In this document: in pieces, positions 1 to 60,000 of the stretch | Numbering within the stretch: position 1 is the stretch's first letter | Layout of the letters: every line of letters starts with the position of its first letter | Assembly (NCBI GenBank): GCA_026874595.1 | Contig: CM049307.1 | Location: 43,344,362-43,408,361, forward strand | Origin: Sipunculus nudus | Lineage: Eukaryota > Annelida > Sipuncula > Golfingiida > Sipunculidae | Length of the DNA stretch: 64,000 nt | Direction: 5' to 3' | Notes under the pieces: model-generated | Database searches by the model: none | What the model was told of the DNA's origin: nothing | The model's input: only the letters and a program-made list of their open reading frames with translations | Position numbers and translations under genes: made by a program

Positions 1-1330
1 TCAAAATTGCTTTAAAGTGTACATTTTTTATAAATTAATAAACACACTCCATATTTAGATCGTTTTAAAAATACAAATTATACAACGACTAGATCCAAGT
101 GAACTCTAGTTCATGGGAAATATGATGGTTGTGGTCATTTGCCACAATTTCACAGATAATTGAAGTGAATATCACCTCCCTGGATTTTAGGATTCGGCCG
201 TTTAAATCACATCTTTATTTTAAGAAACTCGCTTATGTGACCACCTCGGTTTATACGTCACAGGTATAAATGACACCAAAAATACTATATGGCCATTGAT
301 AACTGTCTTGGTTCATGAAGTAATATTTTTTTACACATCTATATACTCGCCGTCTTTATGAATTGACATTTTCTTCGACTGATGCAGGCTCCTGTTATAC
401 CGCCAGGCCCTGTTGTATTTAATGAGCCTCTGTGTTATTGTTATCTTTTATTACCAAGTCTGACATATCCGATTCTTGTTTTCATTCTTTTGAGTGTCTT
501 GATTTCTTTCAGCCTTGAAATTGTTTAAGAATGTGAAATATGAGCATAAATCGAGTTGTCAATATTAACTGACCAGAGAAAATAAAATGAGCTCTTCTGT
601 TTACTAAATGATAATCAATGTTCCTCTAACATTTGGTAATGCACGTTTCTGCGTCAGCCCATAAGAATATTTTTCTTGCCAGATTTAACCCTTATAAATC
701 TACCACTTCATAAAAAAACTGTGTATGTGATAATGTCATAGATACGGAGCATATGCCAACGTTAAATGGCAGGTATAGATTTGACATTTTACATTCATGC
801 ACTAATACCTATCACAAAGACATGTCAGACCAGCGATGACTGTGTCTGGATATACGTGACATCCGGGTTTACTTGGAAAATCAATAGATTGAAGACGCAG
901 TAACATTAACACCGGGTCACTTCATGAAAAAACATACAGGATAAGATGCCCTCCATGTTTCTCAGCGGACAGGTTTTCCTTTAATAATAAGAACACTGGA
1001 ACGATTTTTTTTACATTCTATAAAATTAGGGGATTCTTTTGACTATATTCACAGGTTAATTTCAAGCTTTGTGCGAGGGAATTTAGAGTCGGATTGTTTT
1101 ATCTGTTCTTTCTTATGTAACCCTGTTTAAAGTTCCAATTCTTGACATGGTTCAATTAAATTACATTACCCATTGAATGTATTACGAAATTTTATATACA
1201 ACTATGTTGTTCACGTATAAAGTGAATTTTACCTATTGTAGCGTTTAATGTATTGTAGCATATCATGACTGACTTATTTGTCGTGTATATAATATTTATG
1301 TACATGTATCTTTGATGATTCATATATTGT
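1..1330. other. Non-coding stretch at left edge
   Basis: AT-rich DNA with stops in all frames at short intervals. I see no exon, RNA gene or clear repeat here. It lies downstream of the minus-strand gene at 1486-2239 and may contain that gene's 3' UTR, but no good minus-strand poly(A) signal was found. Confidence 0.5.
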
Positions 1331-1364
1331 GTTACATATGCATACTGTATATTTTATAATCTTT

Positions 1365-1477
1365 GTACCAGGTTTTTATATCATGTTTTAAGGTTACAGG
1401 GCCTGTGGAAGAACAGAATATAATACTGAACAGGCTACCCTGTATAAATATATTGAAATAAATAAATAAATAAAAAT
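1365..1477 (+). mobile_element. Possible 3' end of a non-LTR retrotransposon
   Basis: The plus strand reads 'gggcctgtggaagaacag', then 'caggctaccctgtataaat', and ends in a short tandem tail of AAAT/AATA units (about 1455-1477). This layout (short conserved 3' UTR followed by a simple-repeat tail) is typical of LINE 3' ends in marine invertebrates. There is no reverse-transcriptase coding sequence nearby, so if correct it is a severely 5'-truncated copy. It could instead be the 3' UTR of an unidentified plus-strand gene lying left of the window. Confidence 0.3.
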
Positions 1478-1485
1478 TCATCATT

Positions 1486-2239
1486 TTAATATATAAACAT
1501 GCGTTCTCCAATATCTGCTGAGGATAAGGATAATGCACATGATAATAAATTTGAGTTGAAATATTTTATGAGTTCACTTTTTTGTGCAATCGAAAAGTCG
1601 CAGGATTCAGCGGGTTGATACTTTTTTACATATCGCTGATATTTCAGCATCTGCGTCGTTTCTTTAAAAGTTGTCCCTCTGTCCAGGTTTGGAGAGCATT
1701 GAATGACTGACTGACAGTGAAGTCGGCGCTCGAGCCAGCACAGGTCTCCGGAAAATCCGGCCTGCACTGGCTCTCTCAGCAACGACAAAGTTTGACAGAT
1801 TGTGTCGGTTTTCCGTAACATCTCGTTAATTCCCGGCTTCTGTAAACATGAGCGATAATACGAGAACAATGCCGTCAGTGAAAGAGCGGGGGATGGCTCA
1901 CAGTTAGCCATCAAAATGAAAGTCATCCGGTCATGAGCGTCAATATATTTAGTGAATGACGGAATACTATAATATATGGCAAATTATTAATACATGTCAA
2001 AAGTGTGGGAACTGATGTAATTTTTTATAATTCCGAAATTATTCAGGGAAAGTAAGGTTTACTTTTACCAGTCGTCCGTCATGAATCACGGCAGAAGTTG
2101 ATGCACAGTGACCGCATTTATCCCAAAATCGATCCAGTGATTCCTCAATACGAGACCTCTCTAGATATATTTGTAACGCGTATTTCTTGACAAAACAAAC
2201 CGTTTGCGCATTCATAATTCCGGGCATTATTGTTCCCAT
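1486..2239 (-). CDS. Unrecognised two-exon protein gene, divergent from TMC
   Basis: I do not recognise this protein. Exon 1 runs 2239 to 2069 or 2063 and starts with an ATG in a strong context (A at -3, G at +4). It reaches two possible donors, gtaaaa (2068) and gtaaac (2062), both in phase 0. Exon 2 starts at 1839 after a long pyrimidine-rich tract ending in 'gtttacag', also in phase 0, and reads 117 codons to a TAA at 1488-1486. The intron would be about 225 bp. The product is roughly 174-176 residues, with basic and Cys-containing stretches and no clear signal peptide or membrane helix. The exon 2 frame stays open upstream of the acceptor for 146 codons in total, so an unspliced ORF is an alternative. 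The ATG lies ~330 bp from the first TMC coding exon, so the two may share a bidirectional promoter. The gene call rests on ORF length, Kozak context and matching splice phase. No homology is claimed. Confidence 0.5.
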
Positions 2240-2573
2240 GATTTAGCGATTAGTTACTGGATATATCGCTCTCCGCTTCAGCGAGCTACAGCGGACCGTG
2301 GAAGTAACATCTAGCAGACTCGCTTAATCAAAGGCCGTGCCGCCGCTCCGCCTGACACCGCGGCACAAGAGGCGCACAATAGAGTTAATGGGCTTATCAT
2401 GTCTTAATTGCAATTAGCGCACGACTGACAATCGAGACTACTGACAGTTGATACTCCAGTCTGTAATCTCCTTGGTTTTATACACTGACAGAGTTGAAGA
2501 TCGTAGTGAGAGAGTTCACCTGCGAAAAAGGCAGGGCGTTTTACCGATCAGCTGTCCAGGCACCCAGGAAGCA
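2240..2573. promoter_or_regulatory. Presumed bidirectional promoter / 5' UTR region
   Basis: About 330 bp separate the ATG of the minus-strand gene (2239) from the first TMC coding exon (2574). The middle, around 2290-2380, is locally richer in G+C and CpG than the surroundings ('ccgtgccgccgctccgcct'), as expected of an animal promoter. No TATA box in a convincing position was seen. Assignment is from gene arrangement and composition only. Confidence 0.35.
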
Positions 2574-49675
<47,102 letters not shown>

Positions 49676-49829
49676 GGAAGGGGTCCTTGTCTTTGTTATG
49701 CAATATGTATATATATTTAAACATGTATTTTTTACTTTGGTTTGTTAAAGGAGAAGTTTCTTACATGTTACGAGATTTGTGGTGAAATATGTCTCGCACC
49801 TGCAGAGAATTGAAAGGGGGACATCCCTA

Positions 49830-50360
49830 TATCTGACGTCTATATTTACTGAAGATAATGTCTTGGACCTCTCATAAAAATAGACCAGGAAACGCCTATC
49901 CCATCGCACACAGAATGTTCGTTCTGTTAATATCCGAGTGTTTAAATAAAACTTGGGGCGGGGTGGGGGCGGAGGGGGGAGGGCCACAAAAATCCAACAT
50001 ACATTCAATACTGACATCTGGCGGAAAGTCACGACGCTCCCTGCACAGCGATTTACACAGCAGTCGTCCCAGATCATCTTCCTGCGAGCTCAGTCTGGTT
50101 CTGAAGAACCGCTCTACAGAACGAAATCGTGCTCATAGGAAGCTGTCCAAGATCTGTTTTCGTGCAAACAGAGGAGCGTAGAAAATAAGACTAAAGTGTT
50201 TCGCAAAGGACATTTGTAACAAGTGAATTTCAGCGTCAGCACCTATTTAACCAACCGCCTTAGGTTACTTAATGTTTTGTTTGTCAACATTGGCGGTTGT
50301 ACCGTATTTACTCATACCTTTTGGATAAACATGCTCATCCGTCACAGAGGCGTAAACTTA
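49830..50360 (+). repeat. Interspersed repeat family R1, copy 3 with a GC-rich insert
   Basis: Landmarks 'ctcataaaaatagaccagg', 'gttctgttaatatccgag', 'acattcaatactgacatctg', 'ccaaccgccttaggttactt' and 'cacagaggcgtaaac' match the other copies. Between 50034 and about 50180 it carries ~145 bp of GC-rich DNA absent from the copies at 17101, 28831 and 57270. A G-rich tract lies at 49955-49983. Confidence 0.7.
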
Positions 50361-52589
50361 TAAGATTCTTTCTTTTACCTAGAGTTCATAGCCATAAATC
50401 ATATAAATATAAAGAATATGTAAGTAGATAGCTTGCTTTAACGAAGCCTACATTGTTCTGGTTTGCGTACACATCGCCTTTCAGGAAACAAATGCTAGTT
50501 TCAGCATTAATACACATCCGGTTTTACCATATCTGACCTGTTAATGAAAAGAATATTTTGTGTGCTAAATCATGAACATCTCAGTTTTCGGTTGGTGAAA
50601 ATTCGTGCGAATATATAACCTTGGTAAATTCCTCTCCCTAAGTAAAAAATAACAAAGTAGTAAAATGTTAAAAAAATTTGCTTTGTGAAACTTTCTAATT
50701 CCCTATTTATTTAAAGCTCTGTCGGGAACTTTTCTGCAAAATAGCTCCATGAAAAGTGCCAGTTTACTTCACCCCTGAGTCAAAATTTGTTTACCGCTAC
50801 TATATAGTGAACTATCAAAATCCCACTGACGTGGTTAATGATTGCCATTTAAATATGTTCATCTCCTTTGCACATAAATGATTAAGATCAAATATGCAGG
50901 TAACAGGAAGTAGCTATTGAAGTACAGAAAATACTGCTTGGATTTGCCTGAACATATATGCATCAAGTTTCCGAGTCCACCATATACACCATCTACAATC
51001 GACCTTTGACCCTACGGTGTATTCCCTAAATAGCCGTGACGTCACGGGAATGAGCAACATATACAGGTGTTACAGCACTAGGATCAGAGTGTTCATTCCT
51101 CTGGTAACGCTGTATAAAACATATGGGGATATTTCAATCTAAATACAGCGAAAGTATTTCATAATGGAAGAGACATGAATGTGAAAAAATTCTGATACAC
51201 TTTATAACCTATATGTTAACGTTGTATATTTGAATTTAGTATAATGACAATAAACAGTGCATTTTACTGGATTCTATAAGAGAGGTTGTAAAGAGTTACA
51301 TAAATATGATATGTTAAATATAATTGCATTGCCACTGGTCAAAATATATTATTTGTAGGGCGAAAGTCTTTTATTAGGATTTTATGCTACCGTGGACTTC
51401 TTCAGCCTAAATTTCGTTTCTCATCACTCAATTCCTCTCACATACCTGTCATAACGCAGCTGTCATTCATAGGGAACACCAGAAAAGTTCCAAAGTTGCA
51501 CTTTCACTTCCTAGAGAGTCCATCTGCCATTATGTATAAGAAATTATCAGAGACTCCTCATCAAGGGGTTAAGAAAGACCCCCGTAACCTCTATAAAATC
51601 CTGATAGTTCACACTCATGTCGGGTTTTACCTTTTCCTTTTAAACGGAAAGGGTCGCACACACATATTTTGATGTTTTCTTTTCATAAATCATATACGTT
51701 ACTTTTAAACAACATTTATGAAATATAATGTGATACGTTTTACCGTCCATGGGCATACATGTATATGGTTAAAATACTGTACTCAGTGTTATTATATTGA
51801 AGTTTAATAGTTTATATTAATACATATAAGACATACCTTACCAGCGCTTATTCATTTTTATAGAAGACTTTGCCAACCGATTTTCATTATTTAAAGGAAG
51901 AGGTTTGTTAAAATTAAGGGTAAAATAAACCTTTTTTTTATTTTGTATAGGAATGGTATAGGTATGAGGAAACCTTGTAATTAACAATGACGCAATGACC
52001 TGGAATATTCTTTTCAGGCAAGACAGGGCTCAAACGATACTGGATGTAATACTGTGGTTTTATTAGCTGTGAGCATTTAAATGAACTTCGTTTCCTGGAC
52101 AATTATATATCAGTGCTCTTCTCGGTTGTTAAATATATTTTCATAAAATGTATATTCAGATCTCTTTGTTTCATGTATAAGTTTTATATAAAGTATTCAT
52201 TGTTCAAGCTTGTAGTTTGCGCAGATTTTACAAGCTTAATGCATGTAATTCAAAACTACTGCGTTAAACGAACCATTGTATTTGACAAAATCTTAAAAGT
52301 GTTTACAGCTTCATTTCATTTTCATATATTTGGCACTGTAGGTTTTTTTAAGGGATTTTAAGTGACGGGACGGGTGTATTATTATAAACTGTTAAAATAA
52401 AATAAATTTGTTATTCGATCTTAAATTGATTCCAGACTGCTGAGACCAAATCAATGGTCAATGGGATTAAGAAAAGCACAGTTGACTTTTAAATACAATC
52501 ATTGTATAAAGTCACCTAACCTCACTCTGTTGCATTAACCGTTATAATAATTACCCAAAAACAATGTACTTAGTGTGTGCATAACAATA

Positions 52590-52790
52590 TATTTAGAAGA
52601 ACAGGTCCAAGGCCTGTATGTATAAAAGACGTGGTCTCTTGAACGACGATTCAGTGAAACATGGACATAAATGATCTATGATTATGCAGCCATAAGATAT
52701 TATTTAAGATATTAGAATGAATCTCTCAAGGTCTGTCGAGACTTCACCAGTTCGTTATTTGAGCTCAAGTTGAGATGAAACTGTAAAAGT
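52590..52790 (-). mobile_element. Diverged body of the tRNA-SINE family
   Basis: 'aacaggtccaaggcctgt' near 52600 and 'aatctctcaaggtctgtcga' / 'gacttcaccagt' near 52722-52752 match, in order, parts of the SINE at 58029-58330 ('gacaggtccatggcctgt', 'aatctctgaggttcaagtga', 'gatttcaccaat'). The tRNA head is missing. Confidence 0.4.
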
Positions 52791-54169
52791 GCATGTTTAG
52801 AAATAAATAAAAAATAAAATATATGCAATTAAGATCCACACACCGAGCCATATCCTGAATTTTGTTTTGGTGGTATACACCAGTGATTATTCCTGTATTA
52901 ACTTGCCTCACACTTTATACCATGAATGGGCCTAGCAGATATTTTATTCCTTAAGGGAATTCATAAGAATTAAAAATTTTTTTATGCTGAATTCCATTTA
53001 TTGTATACTTTAGCTGCCGCCCGTTTTATTTGATAAATGAACTGATTGTCAGTGAACAAATTAGTACTCATTTAAATATGTTATAGAAATCTGTTTTGGC
53101 CATCTGCCATGTCAATTGTATCTGTTTTTAATACAGGATTGGATTTGTTGTTTTGTTATTGCTAATTTATCGATCAGTTAGGGATACGTCTATTTACCTG
53201 TTAAACGATCAGTTTATATTATCTAGGTATGTGATTCCGTCCAAACTTTACAAATCATATATATTACATACAATCTAACAATGTGCTTATCATATATGTG
53301 ATATGGTTTACCATTCATGTTATGCATATTTTAGAGCTGCATATCTGTGATAGAATGGGCATATTTAAAATGTTTGTGTATGTGTGTGTGCATATAAATG
53401 TATATGGCATGGAAAAGTATGCTATTTTCCTATAATATGTTGTGCTGGTATAACACTCAGTAAAACCTCAGTGTTGAAACCACTTAAGGTAACAAAACAG
53501 AAACAAACACCTGCATATATAAACAATCAAAAGAAATTTTAAATAATATAGAATCTGATAACGTATATAAATCTGAAACCGTGTTCTTTCTAATTGAGTA
53601 CCGGTATATGTTGAAGTCTGCATTAATTTTTATATGTTTTAACATGATATGTGATCATGAGGAAAAACGTACAAACTTATCAAACTAAGTAAAACAAATA
53701 TTGAACCTTGGTTGTGCAGTTTTTGGTCAGTCCATATTCGATAAATGAAGGTTTTACTGTGTATTTTGCCAATTATAATGTTAATGATTCATTATTCAAG
53801 AGATATTATAATGTAGTATAAGCATATTACTATAGCGGTGATCATATCAATAAAATGTATATTTTGTATATTATTACCAGCTGAAATGAGCACAAACTGG
53901 GGGTATATATATACCTTCTATGTTGGGGTAAAAATACATATTCTTCAGCACTCGATTTCTTGCAGAGCATGCATGAATATCACGCATACTTTTCACGTGT
54001 TGTAATAACAGTCGTGACACGATACAAATTCAAATAACCTGAATGAATAAAAGGATACTTTGTTTAATGCAAATGATACTGCTGATGTACCATTAGTGAG
54101 CCAGAAAAAAAATATAGTTTATGAATATTGCTGTGAAGCCATGTGATTACTTCCACCATCAGGACCTAT

Positions 54170-54490
54170 GTGAAGTGGTTGCATTTTCGAGGTGATCGCT
54201 GAACGGAGCTGGTCGTTAGGCAAGGTTTTACTGAGCTAGGTTTTGGATCAATGCAAATGTATTGGTACAAGTTTCATTTACATGCAGAACTAACTGTAAG
54301 AAGAATATGCAGTAAAACCTCGCCCAACGACCAACTCAGCTCGGCGACCGCCTCAATATAACGACCAGTTTTTAACGGTCCCAATTCTCTTTTGCTCTAT
54401 ATATCAGACCCCGCTTAGACGACCACCTAAAAAAATGCGGCAACTTTATTGAGGTCCCGTTGGTGGTCATAATTTCGAGGCTTCACCATA
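54170..54490. mobile_element. Two facing DNA-transposon ends ('CAGTAAAACCTCG' type)
   Basis: The left piece (54172-54233) ends 'ggtcgttaggcaaggtttta' + 'ctg'. The right piece starts at 54310 with 'cagtaaaacctcgcccaacg' and runs to about 54490. The two are inverted relative to each other, with about 80% match over 38 bp and a 76-bp spacer that is not part of either. The right piece contains 'cgcttagacgaccacc' and 'ctttattgaggtcccgttgg', related to 9680-9760. CAGT-starting ends of this kind occur in pogo/Tigger-like elements, which is inference. Confidence 0.55.
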
Positions 54491-55804
54491 TATTTTCTTT
54501 GGTCTCCAACTGCAAAGATCAAGTGTAAAGACCATTAACAGGAAGCTCTGTATGAAGTTGTTATAAAAAAGTTAAACATTTATTGTTACATATTTTATCA
54601 AACCATATAAGACATTTAAATTTAGCTCTGACAGGGTGTAAGTATTTATGTTTGTTATTAATGCGTAAATAAAACGCGAGTCCATTTACCGATCGACATA
54701 ACTCTGTGTTGGCTCTAATAACGAAGTCGGTTGGAGAGCAGATATTTGTTATATAATTTGCCGCAAGCTGGCAGTATCTGTTTGTAAGCCTTGCAATAGA
54801 GCGAGAGCATATTTGGTGGCTCTGTAGGGGGACCACTTAAGGCTTAACAACTACATCGACTGGGCCATTGTATTTATTGTTGGTCCATTTTATTTAACCA
54901 ACACACTCTCTCCCTAGTCTGTCATTCAATCACTTTTAGCTTGCTTCATTTCTGTTTTTAAAAGTAGGTGTTACCATTTACTCTCAGGAGCTGATCGATT
55001 TCATATTCACCTTTTTTAAATCAACCGACTCTTTGCATTCATAGTTTGTTTTGATAGCTTGCAAGAAGTGCCAAATAACTACCTTATATTTCGGTTATGA
55101 AAAAAAAAATAAATAAAGCCTACAGAATTCGTTGTTGTTTTCTTTTTCTATGGTGGGTATATTATTTTGTGTATTTGATGAATGGAAGGTTTCCGTACTT
55201 GAATTAGTCTTCATTTCATTATAAAAAAATATATATTCTTTATTCATTTATATATTTTTTTATTAAAACAAAATTCTCTTAAAGATTTTTAACTTATGTC
55301 AGTAGTATATAAGAACTGATAGAATATCTGGTTGAACCAAACGTCTTAAAATTTATATGATGAAAGAGAAATAAGTTTGAATGCAGCACATTTCAGTTTT
55401 ATGATTCACTGTGGAGCATTTTCTTGGCTTAATAAATGATCAAAACTTTGTGCATCCTGGTTTGATTGAGAAAAAAGTGTAGTTTAAAATAATCATCAAT
55501 CACTGGAAGCCTGGGTGTGTCATTGATTCCCTGATTGCAGCAGGACTTTCAAAGTGCTCAAACAGTTAAAGGGACCTAATCACCTACAAAGCATGTTGAA
55601 TTAACATGAAAAATCCTTCTTCCTTTTTAAATAAATTTGAACCTGCCACCTGCCATAATATTGTCCTGAAACTGTGTGCTTACTCCTTTAAACGAGAGTT
55701 AAAACCAGTGGACCAGGTGCCATCAAAGATGTCAGTAAAAACACAGTGCTGGGGGGCGGGATAGGCCACTGGGGCAATCAAAGATATAAATAAAAACAGC
55801 ACCC

Positions 55805-55840
55805 GGGGGGGGGGGGGGGGGGGAGGGGAGGGGGCTGTGT
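55805..55840. repeat. Poly-G / G-rich tract
   Basis: A run of about 18 G followed by 'aggggagggggg'. On the plus strand it could form a G-quadruplex. The proline-rich minus-strand frames across it are artefacts. Confidence 0.9.
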
Positions 55841-56740
55841 GCATCATGAAGCCACAACACATCACTCAGGAGATGCCCTGGCTGACTTTGTTCATAAAAA
55901 TGTATTACATGTTCCCGCTGGCTGAAACACTGTGGATTTATCGCTCGCACTCAAGACCTCCCGATCATGCAACTTTTTAATGACAGGCAGAGCCAAAACA
56001 AGGTGTTTAAAAGCCACATGGGAAGTACTGAGACTGTGTGCTAGGATGGTTTTGCATGGAAACTTTTGTTTAAAGCAACACTAGCTCCTGATTATGCCCC
56101 TTAAGATGGGGAGTCATCATCTTTTGGGTCTGCTAGAGAGTTTACCAAGAATAGTCAATTAATGGCTCAGTTAATACCGTTTTACATTTTAAAGCTAATA
56201 TTTGTGAGGTGTCCTGCAGAATGACTAGATTGTAAACCAGCCAGCCAGCCAGCTTGAAGGACTACAGATAGAGCCTCATCCTAACAACACTGAGAATATG
56301 ACATCCATTGTTATCAGTGCCATCTTGTGTCCATTTAATGAACCAAAGTAACTCAGTGGGAGAAATTCACTCTGAACAATAACTTTGTGTATCCCCATAA
56401 AATAAAGATAAAAAACAAGGGTAAATATAAGATTTATACTGCCTAGTGTACAAATATTACTCAAATTATTGTTCACTCAAAACAGATATCACTCATATTA
56501 TTGTTCCCTAAAAACAATTATCTTACTTATGGATGGAGAGTATTTGAGGTATGATTGTCAATAATACTACTATTGGATATGAAGTATCCTTCTGAGGTTG
56601 AAAGGACTGAGTGTCTGGACCATATGCTACTAATCAACTGGACAAGCATGGTGAAATATAAACAGGTGCTGAGTATAACAAAGATTTCACTTGGTTCATT
56701 TCACACAGAAATCAACAAATTTGATCAGAAATAAGCAATT

Positions 56741-56746
56741 TTTATT
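56741..56746 (-). terminator. ARPC1: Likely ARPC1 poly(A) signal
   Basis: The plus-strand TTTATT is AATAAA on the minus strand, about 275 bp downstream of the ARPC1 stop codon, a normal 3' UTR length. No closer canonical hexamer was noted. Confidence 0.5.
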
Positions 56747-57020
56747 TGCTGGTATTAGTAAAAACACTGATTAAATACAGGTAGTATTTAAACAACAAAA
56801 CTGATTACACTTGTACAGAAGTGTATTATTTTCTGTCAACATATAATGACTTCTTTTCTGCATATGACATACTGCCAACATTTCTAAGGATGAAGGTAGT
56901 TTTACATATAGGTTACATTTGTGAGCCTTCGGATAATGTTTAATGTTCTGGTATATGTGACTGGGAAGACTCCATCTCGATGCTTGCAACAGGAATGTCA
57001 TAGTAGTCCTGTGGTTATCC

Positions 57021-57059
57021 TTATGCGATGCGAAGCCCAGCAATGGCCTGCTCAAGGCT
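57021..57059 (-). CDS. ARPC1: ARPC1 last coding exon
   Basis: Acceptor 'tttattttcag' (minus). It encodes [12 protein letters not shown] followed by TAA (plus-strand tta at 57021-57023). The 12-residue tail matches the end expected for the family (hydrophobic, after the last WD40 strand). Confidence 0.94.
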   Translation of the reverse strand, partial: SLEQAIAGLRIA

Positions 57060-60000
57060 CTGAAAATAAAATTAAACCAGAAAAAGGTTGAAATTCTAGA
57101 TCATTAAGCCATATTAAATTATATAATATTAGTGCCATACTCAAAATTATTTATTCTATATTTACATACAAAGCTAATAGAGCTCTCATTTATATTCTAA
57201 GTTAATCACTTCTGGATGCTCATATAGCAGACTCCAATCCGTGTCAAATTTAAAGTGGCCTATTCTGTTGACTTGTACCTATTCCGATATCAGACTTCAA
57301 TTAACTAAAATAACCCTTTGAACCTTTGATAAAACAGTGCAGGAGACGCTGATACCATTACAAACAGGCTGTTCATTTTGTTTACATCCACGTGTTTATA
57401 ACCCGAGGGGGGCCTCCCAAAATATTTAAATACATTCAACAAGGACATCTGGTGAGAAGTCTGATGAACTAAACTTTTGCAAATGACATTACCAACCATC
57501 TTTGGTAACATGGTTTTTCTGTTTGTCAACACTGCTGCAAATAATGTGTTTACTAACAGCTTGTAAATAAACAAGCTCACACATCCTTAAAAGAGGTGTA
57601 ATGAAAATTTTTCCTAGCAGGAATTACCTAAAGTTCATTATTATGTATGCAGAGTAAACCAGAAATTCACAAATTCAATGACAAAGTCAGATGAATAGCT
57701 GACTTAAAACGCAATTCATGTGTATCCAGATATGAACACACAAGCAGCACACACTCAAAGGATCAAGTAAAACAATACCTTTGTATTGCTTTATGTAGAG
57801 GTAATACAAGAATACCCAGACTTACTCTGAAGTCCCAGATGACCAGCTGACCATCAACTCCTGTGGTACAGAACTTGGTGGCCTGGTCCTTGGTACCGGA
57901 GTGAACAGCAATCTGACTGTAATAAACAACCCATCAATATTATATTCAAGACAGGCTGTAACATACAAATCATAATCAACACAGATGACAACAATACCAT
58001 AACAGGCTAGACAGAACCATTGTGCCATTTCTTTTTTTTTTTATAAGGACAGGTCCATGGCCTGTTGGTAGCACTATCTATTGTATGAGGATGAAGGTAT
58101 CCATATGATAAGGATGATGTATTATTATTGAGCCTTCCGGATTTCATGTTTAATATGCATGGGGTCAGGAATAATCCAGAAGTTAAAACTTGTCCTCAAG
58201 ACATTAGAGCCAATCTCTGAGGTTCAAGTGAGATTTCACCAATTGTGCCATGCATTGAGGCACTGGTGGGGTTGAACCAGGGACCTTCAGCTGTGAAGTC
58301 CAACGCCTTAACCACAAGGCTACGTCCTACCCTTCATATCTTATTGTACAGAAGTTATTCTGCTGTAATTTGCAGTTTTGGGTATGGTCATAATAAAAGC
58401 ATTATATCGCCCTATATTTTGCTGACACACATCCCTTTGATACCTAAAGCCATCCACAAATTTATTCTGACCTACACACTGTCCTCCAATTACTTTTGTG
58501 TCACCCTCACCCTTATTGACCCCTGACAAGTTTCTTCCTTGTATTTTCTTTAAATGTCTTTCGCAGCTGCCATTCCCAATACACACTAAAACCAGAATGT
58601 CAAAAACTTGGTCACAGGGGAGTTTCTTATGAGTGCATTGTTGTTTCACAATATGGTGTCAATATTTACTTTATTAATTTAATAGTCCAATTCCTTGACA
58701 TGCATTCAATCAAGAAAGATGAAAATTCAAAAAGATGGTTTTACTCACGAGATGGTGTTCTGGTGAGTGGTGTTGCGAGATGTCTTGTCTTCCTCGGCAG
58801 ACTGAGCTCGCTTATCAAGGTTCATGAAATGACGCATAGCACTGTAAATAAATAACACAGAAATCATATATTTCTTGAGACAGAAAAGCTGAAGGTGGGT
58901 GGCCTTACCCTGAATATTTGTTTTACAAGTTGTACCAATGCCAGCCAATAGGAGTCTTTTTCAATACCAACACCAGGGGGGGGAGACATATTATATTTTA
59001 CCCTTGGTTATTTGGTTTGCCTGTCAAAGACCTTACACCAAAAGTACTGAACAGATTTTGAAAAAATTTAAAGAGGATTAGGATAATACCAAAGGTATTT
59101 GTATTTTGTATATATACAAAATTTTCTTTAAATTTTGGAAACAATCTGAATCATCACTGCATGTTTATAATTCAAAGCCATCCTTTCATTTTCATTTGTG
59201 ATATACAGCTATTTCTTTTGTCCCTGCGGAGGCTCATAGCAATTGTTATAGAGATATACCCATAACAGTTACAAAACTGGCATTTGCAAGCTTTAGGAGA
59301 CTTACAATAAGTAATAATTAGTCACTAATAAGACACAGAGACTTGAATTTAAAAGGTGGTACTGGTAACAGTCATGTGACTGACAGCAACACTCATACTG
59401 ATAAAAGGTTTATGACTGGATACATTATCAACAAGTAAATTTGTGGCATTAATGTCCCCAGTTTTTGGCTCTTGTTGTCTTTCATGCTTGATAAGCAACC
59501 AAAATTATGACATGTGGAGAAATCTTGAGGACACATGAAACATCCTCTATGACATGTTGAAACATCTGCAGGCGACTATAAAAACTAAAACACATTGAGA
59601 AGTAGAACCAAAATGCACTAAAACATGTGGAGACATCTGCAGGAGAACATAACAAGGGACCTATGGGTCACTGTGCTCAGCTGACGTTAACCTTGAAGGT
59701 AAAAATCTAAAATAATATCAAATGGAGATAAAGTGTAAGAGGAAGAGGTAATAAAGGCCATGGTTAGTTTATATGATTGGTTTGTATTGATGAGCAAGAA
59801 ATTGTTGCAAAAAATATTTTGTGACCTGACCATGTGGTTCCTAATGTTGAAACTAAAGCATGTGAGCAGTTTGTGAACATATGATCTGTACTATTACCAT
59901 AATCATTAGTTGGTTTTTCGATTAACTGTTGACATTTCAGTAGTTTACACATTTGTTCAATAGAATCTATTTTTTTGTATAATATATATTATTAAATATA

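Larger units (their letters stand above)
49676..56730. other. Interval between convergent genes TMC and ARPC1
   Basis: About 7 kb without a supportable gene. It contains the TMC 3' UTR of unknown length. Candidate AATAAA signals lie at 49944 (inside a repeat) and about 52397-52405, neither convincing. It also holds repeat R1 (49830-50360), a SINE-like copy (52590-52790), a facing pair of transposon ends (54170-54490) and a poly-G (55805-55830). Short frames such as those at 52113, 54561 and 56276 lack any supporting signal. Confidence 0.6.

Noticed and set aside
55680-55950. Proline-rich minus-strand proteins
   Set aside because: The proline run is the complement of the poly-G tract at 55805-55840.
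58255-58330. Functional tRNA gene
   Set aside because: Box B-like text is present, but the cloverleaf is not convincing and the segment continues into a SINE body with an A-rich tail.
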